DNA of 64,000 bases from Sinorhizobium sp. B11 (GCA_039725955.1 CP091034.1:1364001-1428000), one strand, 5' to 3'. Positions 26,057 to 35,426 are shown, counted from the first letter of the stretch. Notes: generated by a model not told the origin, from the letters alone. Program-made: numbers and translations.

Positions 26057-27079
26057 ATGCTCACCAAGAAACTTCTTTCGGCCTGCCTCGGCGCTGGCCT
26101 GGTTGCCGCTCTGGCAGTCTCGGCCTCCGCTGCTGACATTACCGGCGCTGGCTCCACCTTCGTCTACCCGGTCCTTTCGAAGTGGTCCGCGGACTACAAC
26201 AAGGAAACCGGCGACAAGCTGAACTACCAGTCGATCGGTTCGGGTGGCGGTATTGCCCAGATCAAGGCTGCCACGGTTGACTTCGGCGCTTCCGATGCTC
26301 CGCTCAAGCCGGAAGACCTGACCGCTGGCGGCTTCGGCCAGTTCCCGCTGGTCGTCGGCGGTATCGTTCCCGTCATCAACGTCAAGGGCATCAAATCAGG
26401 CGAATTGAAGCTTTCGGGCAAGGTTCTCGCCGACATCTACCTCGGCAACGTCACCAAGTGGAACGACAAGGCAATCGCCGACCTGAACCCGGGCCTGAAG
26501 CTGCCCGACAGCCAGATCGCTGTTGTTCACCGTTCGGACGGCTCGGGCACCTCCTTCAACTGGACGAACTTCTTCTCAAAGGTAAACCCGGACTGGAAGT
26601 CGAAGGTTGGTGAAGGCACCGCGGTCAACTGGCCGGTCGGTATCGGCGGCAAGGGCAACGAAGGCGTTGCCGCATACGTCACCCGCGTCAAGGACTCCAT
26701 CGGCTACGTCGAATACGCCTACGCCCTGCAGAACAAGCTGCCCTTCGTTCTCGTTCAGAACGCTGCCGGTCAGTATCCGAAGCCGAATGCCGAGAGCTTC
26801 TCGGCCGCCGCTGCAAGCGCAGAATGGGGCAAGGCCCAGGACTTCTACCTGATCATGACCAACGCTCCGGGCGAAAAGGCCTGGCCGATCACGGCAACCA
26901 CCTGGGCCATCATGTACAAGGAGCCGAAGGACGCCGAGCGCTCCAAGGCTGCTTTCTCCTTCTTCAAGTGGGCTCTCGAAAAGGGCCAGAAGGAAGCGTC
27001 CTCGCTCGACTACGTTCCGCTTCCGGACACGCTCGTGAAGCAGATCGAAGACTACTGGACGGCCTCTTTCAAGAGCTGA
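26057..27079 (+). CDS. pstS: Phosphate ABC transporter substrate-binding protein
   Basis: A 340-residue periplasmic phosphate-binding protein. The signal peptide ends near residue 25 (AVSASA) and mature DITGAGSTFVYPVLSKW, SIGSGGGIAQI, ASDAPL and HRSDGSGTSFNWTNF carry the phosphate-binding Ser/Thr/Asp residues of PstS. Strongly biased codon choice fits a protein made in large amounts. It is the first gene of pstSCAB and lies behind a PhoB box. A stem-loop follows its stop, and pstC starts 88 bases later. Confidence 0.95.
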   Translation: MLTKKLLSACLGAGLVAALAVSASAADITGAGSTFVYPVLSKWSADYNKETGDKLNYQSIGSGGGIAQIKAATVDFGASDAPLKPEDLTAGGFGQFPLVVGGIVPVINVKGIKSGELKLSGKVLADIYLGNVTKWNDKAIADLNPGLKLPDSQIAVVHRSDGSGTSFNWTNFFSKVNPDWKSKVGEGTAVNWPVGIGGKGNEGVAAYVTRVKDSIGYVEYAYALQNKLPFVLVQNAAGQYPKPNAESFSAAAASAEWGKAQDFYLIMTNAPGEKAWPITATTWAIMYKEPKDAERSKAAFSFFKWALEKGQKEASSLDYVPLPDTLVKQIEDYWTASFKS

Positions 27080-27096
27080 TCCTGACGAAACTGCGG

Positions 27097-27127
27097 TTGG
27101 GGCGGGAAGCTTTGCTTTCCGCCCCAA
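27097..27127 (+). other. Intercistronic stem-loop between pstS and pstC
   Basis: Arms TTGGGGCGGGAAGC and GCTTTCCGCCCCAA (14 pairs, one of them G-U) with a TTT loop. No U-run follows, so it more likely protects the pstS 3' end or partly attenuates the operon, raising PstS over the permease. Confidence 0.7.
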
Positions 27128-27167
27128 ATGCCTTTGACACCCCCTCAAAGCAGCAGAGCGTACGGAT

Positions 27168-28145
27168 ATGAGCGAAGCATTGGCATCGCTGCCCGCCGAC
27201 ATCGCGGGCGTGAAGCGCCGCGACGGCGCCGCAGGCGATCGTATTTTCTTTTGGATAGTTTTGGGCTGCGGCCTGTTTGTTCTCTTTGCCCTGCTGGCAG
27301 CGGCGGTCTCCATGGCCATGGGCGGGCTTCTTGCCTTCCGCACGTTCGGCTTCGGCTTTCTGACCGGCACTGAATGGGACCCGGTTGCCGAGCGGTTCGC
27401 GGGTCTCGTGCCGATCTACGGCACGCTGGTGACCTCGGCACTCGCCATGATCATTGGTGTTCCCGTCAGCCTCGGTATTGCGGTGTTCATCACCGAAGTT
27501 GCGCCACGCTCCGTTCGCGGCCCGATCGGCGGCGCTGTCGAGCTTCTCGCCGGCATCCCCTCGATCATCTACGGCATGTGGGGTCTCTTCACCTTCGCGC
27601 CCTTCATGTCGGATTACGTCCAGCCGGTGCTGATCGACTGGCTCGGCCCGATCCCGCTGATCGGCGCGCTGTTTTCGGGGGCTCCGCTCGGTATCGGCAT
27701 GCTGACCTCGGGCATCGTGCTGGCGATCATGATCATCCCCTTCATCTCCTCCGTCATGCGCGACGTCTTCCTCGTCGTCCCCGCACAGCTGAAGGAATCG
27801 GCCTATGCGCTGGGCTCGACCAAGTGGGAAGTGGTGCGCGACATCGTCATTCCGCATACCCGCACAGCCGTCGTCGGCGGCATATTCCTCGGTCTCGGCC
27901 GCGCGCTCGGCGAGACCATGGCGGTCACCTTCGTTCTCGGCAACACTCACAATATAGCGGTGTCGCTGATGGAGCCTGGCACCTCGATTGCCGCAACGCT
28001 TGCCAACGAATTTGCAGAGGCTTCGGATGACCTCTACCGGTCGTCGCTCGCCGCACTCGGCCTGATCCTCTTCGTTGTCACCTTCATTGTCCTGGCAGCC
28101 GCCAAGCTCATGCTGGTGCGTATGGCAAAGCAGAGGGGAGAGTAA
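27168..28145 (+). CDS. pstC: Phosphate ABC transporter permease PstC
   Basis: A 325-residue inner-membrane permease with six predicted helices. YGTLVTSALAMIIGVPVSLGIAVF opens the permease domain, and LKESAYALGSTKWEVVRDIVIPHTRTAVVGG is the EAA-type loop that contacts the PstB ATPase. The paired position after pstS and before pstA fits PstC. The pstC stop and pstA start are two bases apart. Confidence 0.94.
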   Translation: MSEALASLPADIAGVKRRDGAAGDRIFFWIVLGCGLFVLFALLAAAVSMAMGGLLAFRTFGFGFLTGTEWDPVAERFAGLVPIYGTLVTSALAMIIGVPVSLGIAVFITEVAPRSVRGPIGGAVELLAGIPSIIYGMWGLFTFAPFMSDYVQPVLIDWLGPIPLIGALFSGAPLGIGMLTSGIVLAIMIIPFISSVMRDVFLVVPAQLKESAYALGSTKWEVVRDIVIPHTRTAVVGGIFLGLGRALGETMAVTFVLGNTHNIAVSLMEPGTSIAATLANEFAEASDDLYRSSLAALGLILFVVTFIVLAAAKLMLVRMAKQRGE

Positions 28146-28147
28146 TC

Positions 28148-29005
28148 ATGGCTACCTATTCCGGTTCGCTCTACCGTCGGCGCCAGCTCAGCAGCGCCAT
28201 CGCTCTGACGCTCTGCGGCATCGCCACCGTGCTTGGCCTCGTCTTCCTCGTCTGGATACTCTGGACAACGCTGATCCACGGCCTGTCCGCCCTGAGCCCC
28301 ACGCTTTTGACCGAAATGACGCCGCCGCCTGGTGAAGATGGCGGCGGTCTTGCCAACGCCTTCATGGGCAGCCTGCTGATGGTCGTGCTTGCTGTTGTCA
28401 TCGGCACGCCGATCGGTGTGCTCGCCGGCACCTACCTGTCGGAATTCGCCCGCGGCAAAAAGCTCGGCGAGGTCATTCGCTTCGTCAACGACATCCTGCT
28501 CTCGGCGCCCTCGATCATCATCGGTCTGTTCGTCTATGAGCTGGTTGTTCGCCCGACGGCACGTTTCTCCGGCTTTGCTGGCGGCATCGCGCTGGCTTTC
28601 ATCTTCCTGCCGGTCGTGGTGCGCACGACCGACGAGATGCTGCGGCTGGTTCCTGACGTGATGCGCGAGGCAGCCCTGTCGCTCGGCATCCCGCGCTGGA
28701 AGGTCACGGTCAACGTCCTCTACCGCGCCGCGTCGACCGGCATCCTCACCGGTATCCTTCTAGCGATCGCCCGCATTTCGGGCGAGACCGCGCCGTTGCT
28801 GTTCACGGCTCTGAACAATCAGTACTGGAGCCTCGATATGTCGCAGCCGATGGCGAACATCCCCGTGGTCATCTTCCAGTTCGCCATGAGCCCCTATGAG
28901 CAATGGCAGAATCTTGCGTGGGCCGGTGCCTTCGTGATGACGGCCGTCGTTCTAATCCTGAGCGTCGTATCGCGCTCCGTCCTGAACCGAAAAGGTGGGA
29001 AATGA
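28148..29005 (+). CDS. pstA: Phosphate ABC transporter permease PstA
   Basis: A 285-residue inner-membrane permease and partner of Pst[28 protein letters not shown] and the EAA-type loop [28 protein letters not shown] are characteristic. [23 protein letters not shown] near the end is typical of PstA. Its stop overlaps the pstB start (ATGA), showing tight coupling. Confidence 0.94.
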   Translation: MATYSGSLYRRRQLSSAIALTLCGIATVLGLVFLVWILWTTLIHGLSALSPTLLTEMTPPPGEDGGGLANAFMGSLLMVVLAVVIGTPIGVLAGTYLSEFARGKKLGEVIRFVNDILLSAPSIIIGLFVYELVVRPTARFSGFAGGIALAFIFLPVVVRTTDEMLRLVPDVMREAALSLGIPRWKVTVNVLYRAASTGILTGILLAIARISGETAPLLFTALNNQYWSLDMSQPMANIPVVIFQFAMSPYEQWQNLAWAGAFVMTAVVLILSVVSRSVLNRKGGK

Positions 29006-29814
29006 TGCTTCAGTCCCAAGACACTTTCGACGCCGCCAGCAAGTCGGAAAAGCCGATGGCCAAAGACAAGATCGCTCTCGAGAAAGTCAATTTCTACTAC
29101 GGCGATGCCCACGCCATCAAGGATGTGAGCCTGAGCTTCCCTGAGCGTCAGGTTTCGGCCCTGATCGGTCCGTCGGGATGCGGCAAGTCCACGCTGCTGC
29201 GCATCCTGAACCGTATCTACATGCTGTATCCGAAGATGCGCGCCACCGGCTCGATCAAGCTCGATGGCAAGAACATCCTCGACCCGAGCTTCTCGATGAA
29301 CGAGCTGCGCGCCCGCGTCGGCATGGTCTTCCAGAAGCCTGTGCCGTTCCCGATGTCGATCTATGACAACATCGCCTATGGCATTCGCCACCACGAGCGC
29401 CTCAACAAGGCCGACATGGATGTCCGCGTCGAACAGGCGTTGCGTCAGGCCGCCCTCTGGGATGAGGTGAAGGACAAGCTGAAGGGCAGCGGTCTCGGCC
29501 TTTCCGGCGGCCAGCAGCAGCGTCTTTGCATTGCCCGCGGGGTAGCACTGCGTCCGGAAGTCCTGCTGCTCGACGAGCCGACCTCGGCCCTTGACCCGAT
29601 CTCGACTGCCAAGGTGGAAGAGCTGGTGGCGCAGCTGAAGGGCGAATTCACGATCGTCATCGTTACCCACAACATGCAGCAGGCAAGCCGCATCTCCGAC
29701 AACACCGCCTTCATGTATCTTGGCGAGCTGATCGAATACGGCCCGACCACGCAGATCTTCCAGTCGCCGAAGGTCAAGCGTACGGAAGATTATATCACCG
29801 GCCGCTACGGCTGA
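29002..29814 (+). CDS. pstB: Phosphate ABC transporter ATPase
   Basis: A 270-residue cytoplasmic ATPase that drives Pst uptake. [18 protein letters not shown], Walker [10 protein letters not shown], signature LSGGQQQR, Walker [16 protein letters not shown] and the switch histidine VTHNMQQA are present, with the PstB-specific Q-loop [16 protein letters not shown]. The ATG at 29002 overlaps the pstA stop; the next codon is also ATG. The operon ends here with a strong terminator. phoU and phoB, which often follow pstB in rhizobia, are absent from this position. Confidence 0.96.
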   Translation: MMLQSQDTFDAASKSEKPMAKDKIALEKVNFYYGDAHAIKDVSLSFPERQVSALIGPSGCGKSTLLRILNRIYMLYPKMRATGSIKLDGKNILDPSFSMNELRARVGMVFQKPVPFPMSIYDNIAYGIRHHERLNKADMDVRVEQALRQAALWDEVKDKLKGSGLGLSGGQQQRLCIARGVALRPEVLLLDEPTSALDPISTAKVEELVAQLKGEFTIVIVTHNMQQASRISDNTAFMYLGELIEYGPTTQIFQSPKVKRTEDYITGRYG

Positions 29815-29839
29815 TACGACATTCCCTCTGCGGAAACGA

Positions 29840-29874
29840 AAACGGCCGGCATGCGATGAGCATGCCGGCCGTTT
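29840..29874. terminator. Strong terminator between pstB and the P450 gene
   Basis: Perfect 15-base arms (AAACGGCCGGCATGC and its complement) with a five-base GATGA loop; T- and A-rich edges make it usable by both converging transcripts. Confidence 0.9.
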
Positions 29875-29898
29875 CTTTCGTGATATCGGAAAAATGGC

Positions 29899-31143
29899 TT
29901 ACCAGGCGAGATCCAGGCGGTCGAGGCCGTGGAAATGATAGACGTCCTTGACCACGGGCGTCTTCGCAAGCTTGAGCCCCGGCAGGCGCTTGAACAGGAT
30001 CGGCAGCACGACATTGAGTTCCAGCCGCGCCAGCGGCGCGCCGATGCAGAAGTGGATGCCGGCGCCGAAAGAAAGATTGGGCGCCTCGTTGCGGTCGGGC
30101 TTGAAGGCGAGGGGATCGCTGAATTTCGCCGGATCGAGATTGGCGGCCGCCAGGATCATGCTCACCTTGTCGCCGCGCCTGAACTCTATGCCGTCAATCT
30201 CGGCGGGTTCCAGCGCCCATCGCTGGAAGATGTGGACCGGCGCGCAGATGCGCAGCGATTCCTCGACGGTACGCTCGGTGGCGGTTTCGTCACGGAAAAG
30301 CTCGGCCGGATCGTAGTCGCTGTCCAGAATGACGCGCACCGAATTGCCGATCTGATGGACCGTTGCCTCATGGCCGGCGTTGAGCAGCACGATGGTCGTC
30401 GAAACGAGTTCGTCTTCCGTCAGGTACTGGCCCTTGTGCTCGGTATGGATCATATGGGTCAGCAGGTCGTCGCGCGGTTCGGCCCGGCGTTCGGCAATGA
30501 CCGTCTTCACATAGTCGGAAAATTCCCGTGCCGCCTGCTCGGCGGCATCTTCATCCGCGCGGGTGCGCCCGAACATGTACATGCGCACATAGGCATGCGA
30601 CCATTTGAGGAGCTGCGGCCCCATGTCTTCGGGAATGCCGATCATGCGGGCGATCATCGTCACCGGGATGATATCGGCAAAGGTCGAAAGAAGCTCCACC
30701 TCGCCCTTGTCGGCAAAGCCGTCGATCAGCCGGTTGGCGAGTTCTTCCAGCTCCGGTTTCATCTTCTCGACATGGCGCGAGACGAAGGCGCGGTTGACGA
30801 GCGTACGCAGCCGCGTGTGTTCCGGCGGCTCCAGCTCCAGCAGAGAATAGCGCTCCGCGAGATCGAAGGCGGCGATATGCGGTTCGGGCTCGGGAAGGCC
30901 GAGCTCCTCGCGGCTGGCAATATGCAGGATCTGCCGGCCGAAACGGCGGTCGCGCAGCAGCCCGTTTACATGATCATAGCCGGTGACGAACCACTGCTTC
31001 TGCTGTTCCCAGTAGAAGGTGGGACAATGGGCATGGAGCGCGGCATAGACCGCGTTCGGGTTGCCGTAGAAGGCCGGGTCGCTGCCGTCGAGCGAGACAT
31101 GGCGGGTTGCGGGATCGATCTTGAGAAAGGGCGGTATCATCAT
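29899..31143 (-). CDS. Cytochrome P450
   Basis: A 414-residue soluble bacterial P450 monooxygenase. The I-helix oxygen-binding motif AGHEAT (256-261), the K-helix ExxR (E295 to R298 in EESLRICAP) and the heme-thiolate loop FGAGIHFCIGAPLARLE with Cys366 are all intact, and the length is normal. It would need ferredoxin and ferredoxin reductase partners, none of which is adjacent. The substrate is unknown. It stands between the pst operon and a diguanylate cyclase, 109 bases downstream of the latter in the same direction, with a repeat-like palindrome in the gap. Confidence 0.93.
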   Translation of the reverse strand: MMIPPFLKIDPATRHVSLDGSDPAFYGNPNAVYAALHAHCPTFYWEQQKQWFVTGYDHVNGLLRDRRFGRQILHIASREELGLPEPEPHIAAFDLAERYSLLELEPPEHTRLRTLVNRAFVSRHVEKMKPELEELANRLIDGFADKGEVELLSTFADIIPVTMIARMIGIPEDMGPQLLKWSHAYVRMYMFGRTRADEDAAEQAAREFSDYVKTVIAERRAEPRDDLLTHMIHTEHKGQYLTEDELVSTTIVLLNAGHEATVHQIGNSVRVILDSDYDPAELFRDETATERTVEESLRICAPVHIFQRWALEPAEIDGIEFRRGDKVSMILAAANLDPAKFSDPLAFKPDRNEAPNLSFGAGIHFCIGAPLARLELNVVLPILFKRLPGLKLAKTPVVKDVYHFHGLDRLDLAW

Positions 31144-31191
31144 GGGCAGAGGCTTAGCGGATTTGCCGTGCCTCGGAAAGATGGGCGCTTG

Positions 31192-31256
31192 GAGCTATTC
31201 CAGTAATGTAGTGCAGTGGTTTTGCGCCCGGAATTGCGCAAAAACAAATGCTCTAG
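31192..31256. repeat. Possible copy of a rhizobial intergenic palindromic repeat
   Basis: The gap between the P450 and diguanylate cyclase genes holds GGAGCTATTCCAG, then perfect arms TTTTGCGC and GCGCAAAA around CCGGAATT (31220-31243), then AACAAATGCTCTAG. The order and words resemble an intergenic element that I recall as widespread in Rhizobium and Agrobacterium genomes. It could also act as the cyclase terminator. Confidence 0.45.
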
Positions 31257-32506
31257 CCTGCGCGGGAGAGCACGCCCATGCGGCGAAGCGCTTCCACCTG
31301 ATCGTCGACGGCCGGCACGAGTTCGCCGGCGTGGGAGTTGGGCTCGCCTGGCGCGGGCGCTGCCGTTTCTTCCTCGCCAAAGACGACCGTGCAGTTGCGG
31401 CCGGCGGCCTTTGCAGAATAGAGCGCCCGGTCGGCAGCCGAGACCAGCCGGTCGATATTGGCCTCGATCGCCGAGGAAAGCGCGATGCCGACGCTGACGG
31501 TGGCGGGGATCAGCGCCTCGCCTGTGCTGACGGGTAAGCGGCAGAATTCGGCGCGGATCGATTCCGCCAGCGCTTCCGCCTCGGTTTGGTCGCGCACGGT
31601 TACGAAGGCTGCGAATTCTTCGCCGCCCATGCGGCCGAAGATATTGTTCGGGATATACTGGCGGGCAAGGCGGGCAAAGGCGGTCAGGACGGCATCGCCG
31701 GATTGATGGCCGAAGCGGTCGTTGACGCGCTTGAAATGGTCGAGGTCGAAAAGGATGACACCGACCTGATGCTGCTCGTCATGTGCCTTTTCCTGGATCT
31801 TGTCGAAATAGCCGAGCAGACCGCGGCGGTTCAGCACGCCGGTCAGCGCGTCCGTCAGCGTCAGCACGCGCAGATGGCGTTCCGACCGTTCCATGATGAG
31901 GCGGCAGGTAAGCGCGAAGGCGATGGTGAGCAGGAAGGCGCTCGCCATGGCGGCCGCGCCGCTGAAATTCGTTGCTTGAGCATCCGAAGGCAGGATCAGC
32001 GCCATTGCGATGGCCACGCCGAAGCAGAGGAAGGCCTGCAGCACGAAGACGGCCATCAGGAACACGCGCGTGCGTTCACGGCGGATATCGCCGGCGGCAA
32101 CGGCCATGCCGAGCGCAGTGGCGCCGGTCGCCGAAGCGAGATTGTAAAGAATGACCCGGTTGGAATAATCTTCGTTGATCCAGGGCAGGAAGACGCCCGC
32201 GAGCCAGATCGCCGGCGGCAACAGCGCCCACCATTCCATTTTCTTGCGGTCGAGGGCCAGGAAGCCGGCAACCCAGGCGCTCTGTCCGAGCAAGGCGATG
32301 GCATTGCCGATTTCGATGGAAAGCAGGTTGGGGATTTCGCCGCGGGCTGCAACGAGTGCAAAACCGATGCCGCTGAACAGGAAGCCGAGCCCCCAAAAAA
32401 GGTAGGCGGCGCTTTTCCGGTTGTGGCGCCAGGCCACGAACAGAACCAGAGCCAGCGTAAGGGCTTCGGAACACCAGATGGACAGACCTGTAGTGACATT
32501 GAACAC
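31253..32506 (-). CDS. Membrane diguanylate cyclase
   Basis: A 417-residue protein with six or seven N-terminal membrane helices (residues 5-205) and a C-terminal GGDEF domain that makes cyclic di-GMP. DALTGVLNRRGLLGYF, FDLDHFKRVNDRFGHQSGD and the active GGEEF motif (294-298) are intact. No RxxD inhibitory site precedes it. No EAL domain follows. The sensed signal is unknown. It is transcribed divergently from clpP. Confidence 0.9.
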   Translation of the reverse strand: MFNVTTGLSIWCSEALTLALVLFVAWRHNRKSAAYLFWGLGFLFSGIGFALVAARGEIPNLLSIEIGNAIALLGQSAWVAGFLALDRKKMEWWALLPPAIWLAGVFLPWINEDYSNRVILYNLASATGATALGMAVAAGDIRRERTRVFLMAVFVLQAFLCFGVAIAMALILPSDAQATNFSGAAAMASAFLLTIAFALTCRLIMERSERHLRVLTLTDALTGVLNRRGLLGYFDKIQEKAHDEQHQVGVILFDLDHFKRVNDRFGHQSGDAVLTAFARLARQYIPNNIFGRMGGEEFAAFVTVRDQTEAEALAESIRAEFCRLPVSTGEALIPATVSVGIALSSAIEANIDRLVSAADRALYSAKAAGRNCTVVFGEEETAAPAPGEPNSHAGELVPAVDDQVEALRRMGVLSRAG

Positions 32507-32888
32507 GGCAGCAACCCCTTGAATAGTGGCCGCATCCTTGCCGAAGAAGCTCGCTGTTTGATTAATGACGGGAGGCTAGAGTCGGCAATCTGGCCGATAT
32601 CTGCCGGTAAGCTTTCCGCCCGGTAAATGGCCGCGACTTTCCTCGAGCGCGGTAAGCCTTCCTTCATCCTGTCATGGAGAAAAACTGTGAGAGCGAAAGG
32701 TCTGGCCTCGCCGTTAACAGGCGTTTGGGAGAAACCGGATAGGGAAATGTCAAAGCCATATCTCGCGCGCCCTTCTTAACGTTATCCTTATGCGTGTCTT
32801 GAAGAGGGGGGCGGGGACACTCTATGTAGGGATAAGGCATTTTTCTTTGATTCCCGGCCTTCGCCGGAAAGACGTTAAAAGGACGCAC
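32507..32888. other. Divergent control region of the diguanylate cyclase and clpP
   Basis: A gap of 382 bases without a convincing gene. It holds the probable heat-shock promoter of clpP at 32798-32830 and presumably the cyclase promoter; I see no large repeat. Confidence 0.5.
32798..32830 (+). promoter_or_regulatory. Sigma-32-like promoter of clpP
   Basis: CTTG at 32798-32801, 19 bases, then TCTATGTAGG, which fits the alphaproteobacterial heat-shock -10 pattern CYTATNTNNG at all but the first position. It lies 59 bases before the clpP start. Confidence 0.45.
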
Positions 32889-33518
32889 ATGAGAAACCCA
32901 GTCGATACCGCTATGGCACTCGTGCCGATGGTTGTGGAACAGACCAATCGCGGTGAACGCTCCTACGACATCTATTCCCGCCTGCTCAAGGAACGCATCA
33001 TCTTCCTGACGGGCCCTGTCGAGGACCATATGGCGACACTCGTCTGCGCCCAGCTTCTCTTCCTCGAGGCCGAAAATCCGAAGAAGGAAATCGCGCTCTA
33101 CATCAATTCGCCGGGTGGTGTCGTCACTGCCGGTATGGCGATCTATGACACGATGCAGTTCATCAAGCCGGCCGTATCGACGCTCTGCGTCGGCCAGGCC
33201 GCTTCCATGGGCTCGCTGCTTCTGGCCGCCGGTCACAAGGACATGCGTTTCGCCACGCCGAATTCCCGCATCATGGTTCACCAGCCCTCGGGTGGTTTCC
33301 AGGGTCAGGCATCGGATATCGAGCGTCATGCCCGCGACATCATCAAGATGAAGCGCCGCCTCAACGAGGTCTATGTGAAGCACACCGGCCGTACGTACGA
33401 GGAGGTCGAAAAGACCCTCGATCGCGACCATTTCATGGATGCTGACGAGGCCCAGACCTGGGGCGTCATCGACAAGGTTCTGACCTCGCGCATCGAAATG
33501 GAAGGCGATCAGGCCTAG
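32889..33518 (+). CDS. clpP: ATP-dependent Clp protease proteolytic subunit
   Basis: A 209-residue serine peptidase that forms the tetradecameric proteolytic chamber used by ClpX or ClpA. The catalytic serine S106 (GQAASMGS), histidine H131 (MVHQPSGG) and aspartate D180 (DRDHFM) are in place. [22 protein letters not shown] is the usual N-terminus, so the ATG at 32889 is taken rather than a start 33 codons earlier. clpX follows after a 305-base gap rich in inverted repeats. Confidence 0.97.
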   Translation: MRNPVDTAMALVPMVVEQTNRGERSYDIYSRLLKERIIFLTGPVEDHMATLVCAQLLFLEAENPKKEIALYINSPGGVVTAGMAIYDTMQFIKPAVSTLCVGQAASMGSLLLAAGHKDMRFATPNSRIMVHQPSGGFQGQASDIERHARDIIKMKRRLNEVYVKHTGRTYEEVEKTLDRDHFMDADEAQTWGVIDKVLTSRIEMEGDQA

Positions 33519-33823
33519 TAATTAATAGGGATGGTATTTTCGCCGCCACAGTTCTATCCCATTTGTGATTGAACAAGGGGTTTCATCTGGCGGCGGAGAC
33601 GCTAATAGTAACTATTAATGCTATGTTGAATTTTTGTGACATAGCATTCGGCATTCGAAGGGGAATTCGTTGCCGCCGGTACCCGGACATGATTGATTGG
33701 GCCCGGTTCGTACCCCCTGAAGCCTTTGTCGGCAGAAACTCCGGGTAGGGAGCGCCGTCAGGGAGCTGATTGAGTGGACCGCGATTTCGCGTTCGAAATG
33801 CGGCGTGCTGGAAGGAAAGTGAT
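33519..33823 (+). other. clpP-clpX intergenic region with three inverted repeats
   Basis: A 305-base gap without a gene. It contains CGCCGCCA/TGGCGGCG arms (33541-33595), a 15-base palindrome TAATAGTAACTATTA (33603-33617) and ten-base arms AATGCTATGT/ACATAGCATT around a 12-base T-rich loop (33617-33648). It probably holds a terminator and a separate clpX promoter. Confidence 0.6.
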
Positions 33824-35101
33824 ATGAGCAAGGTCAGCGGCAGCAACGGCGGCGACAGTAAGAACACCCTCTATTGTTCTTTCTGCGGAAAGAGCCAGCA
33901 TGAAGTCCGGAAGCTTATTGCCGGACCGACCGTGTTTATCTGCGATGAATGCGTCGAATTGTGCATGGACATCATCCGCGAGGAGAACAAGTCCTCGATG
34001 GTCAAGTCCCGTGACGGCGTTCCCACGCCCCAGGACATCATCAAGGTCCTCGATGAATATGTCATCGGCCAGCGTCAGGCGAAGAAAATCCTGTCGGTCG
34101 CCGTTCACAACCACTACAAGCGTCTCGCACACGCCTCGAAGAATGGCGATGTCGAGCTGGCGAAGTCGAACATCATGCTGGTCGGCCCGACCGGCTGCGG
34201 CAAGACCTATCTTGCCCAGACGCTCGCCCGCATCATTGACGTTCCCTTCACGATGGCCGACGCGACCACGCTGACGGAAGCCGGCTATGTCGGTGAAGAC
34301 GTCGAAAACATCATCCTGAAGCTTCTGCAGGCTGCGGACTATAATGTCGAGCGCGCTCAGCGCGGCATCGTCTACATCGACGAAGTCGACAAGATCTCCC
34401 GCAAGTCCGACAACCCGTCCATCACCCGTGACGTATCGGGCGAGGGCGTGCAGCAGGCGCTTCTGAAGATCATGGAAGGCACGGTTGCCTCGGTACCGCC
34501 GCAGGGCGGCCGCAAGCATCCTCAGCAGGAATTCCTGCAGGTCGACACGACGAACATCCTGTTCATCTGCGGCGGTGCTTTCGCCGGTCTCGACAAGATC
34601 ATCTCTGCCCGTGGCGAGAAGACTTCGATCGGCTTTGGTGCAACTGTCAAGGCACCGGACGACCGCCGCGTCGGCGAAGTGCTGCGCGAACTGGAGCCGG
34701 AAGATCTGGTCAAGTTCGGCCTCATCCCGGAATTCATCGGTCGTCTGCCGGTTCTGGCAACGCTTGAGGACCTCGATGAGGACGCGCTGATCCAGATCCT
34801 GTCCGAGCCGAAGAACGCGCTGATCAAGCAGTACCAGCGCCTGTTCGAGATGGAAGACGTCGAACTCACCTTCCACGAGGACGCATTGCGTGAAATCGCC
34901 CGCAAGGCGATCATCCGCAAGACCGGCGCCCGCGGCCTGCGTTCGATCATGGAAAAGATCCTGCTCGATACGATGTTCGAACTGCCGGCGCTGGAAGGCG
35001 TGCGCGAGGTCGTCATCTCGGAAGAGGTCGCCCGCGGCTCGGCCCGTCCGCTGTATATCTACGCCGACCGCCAGGACGAGAAGGCAAACGTCTCGGCCTG
35101 A
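33824..35101 (+). CDS. clpX: Clp protease ATP-binding unfoldase
   Basis: A 425-residue AAA+ unfoldase that recognises, unfolds and feeds substrates into ClpP. The zinc-binding domain has Cys18, Cys21, Cys40 and Cys43 (CSFC, CDEC). Walker A is GPTGCGKT (121-128), Walker [11 protein letters not shown], and the substrate pore loop and sensor motifs (RGLRS near the end) follow. AAGGAAAG precedes the ATG at 33824. A hairpin terminator follows the stop. Confidence 0.97.
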   Translation: MSKVSGSNGGDSKNTLYCSFCGKSQHEVRKLIAGPTVFICDECVELCMDIIREENKSSMVKSRDGVPTPQDIIKVLDEYVIGQRQAKKILSVAVHNHYKRLAHASKNGDVELAKSNIMLVGPTGCGKTYLAQTLARIIDVPFTMADATTLTEAGYVGEDVENIILKLLQAADYNVERAQRGIVYIDEVDKISRKSDNPSITRDVSGEGVQQALLKIMEGTVASVPPQGGRKHPQQEFLQVDTTNILFICGGAFAGLDKIISARGEKTSIGFGATVKAPDDRRVGEVLRELEPEDLVKFGLIPEFIGRLPVLATLEDLDEDALIQILSEPKNALIKQYQRLFEMEDVELTFHEDALREIARKAIIRKTGARGLRSIMEKILLDTMFELPALEGVREVVISEEVARGSARPLYIYADRQDEKANVSA

Positions 35102-35126
35102 AGCTTGGGTTAAAAACCGCTATTTT

Positions 35127-35153
35127 AAGGGGCTTGCCTTGTGCAGGCCCCTT
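35127..35153 (+). terminator. clpX terminator
   Basis: Arms AAGGGGCTTGC and GCAGGCCCCTT (one G-U pair) with a five-base loop, followed by TCTATTT. Confidence 0.8.
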
Positions 35154-35341
35154 TCTATTTGAAAACCTATGCCAGGCGCTGATAATAGTTGCGGGCAAGG
35201 TTGAAAACAGCCTTGGCCGATATTGCGCAAAGGATGACCCTTGGCAATGATGCTGTGATTCCGTAGCGTGTTGCTGGTGTTGTTATTTTAGGCCGTTCGG
35301 AAATGGTCAGCGTCGCTCCAGATAGGCGCTTCATTGTGTTG

Positions 35342-35379
35342 GCGTTCCATGTAATAAAGCTGTCACAACCGTGGAACGC
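35342..35379. promoter_or_regulatory. Inverted repeat upstream of lon
   Basis: Arms GCGTTCCATG and CGTGGAACGC (nine Watson-Crick pairs and one G-U) separated by 18 bases, about 125 bases before the lon start and just upstream of the possible promoter. An operator or RNA hairpin; the regulator is unknown. Confidence 0.45.
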
Positions 35380-35393
35380 GGGCGTTAACGTGG

Positions 35394-35426
35394 CTTGAAA
35401 AGCGTAGTCAGAACCTCCACTTGTAA
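35394..35426 (+). promoter_or_regulatory. Possible sigma-32-type promoter of lon
   Basis: CTTGAAA at 35394-35400 matches the heat-shock -35 box; the expected -10 (near CCTCCACTTG) is a poor match. Offered mainly because lon is a heat-shock gene in related bacteria. Confidence 0.3.

Noticed and set aside
32673..32700. Possible PhoB box before clpP (CTGTCAT followed by CTGTGAG)
   Set aside because: The half-sites are nine bases apart instead of four, and the second is weak.
34522..35016. Ser/Arg-rich frames antisense to clpX, lon and nuo genes
   Set aside because: Low-complexity Ser/Arg or Asp/Gln composition is typical of shadow frames of high-G+C genes.
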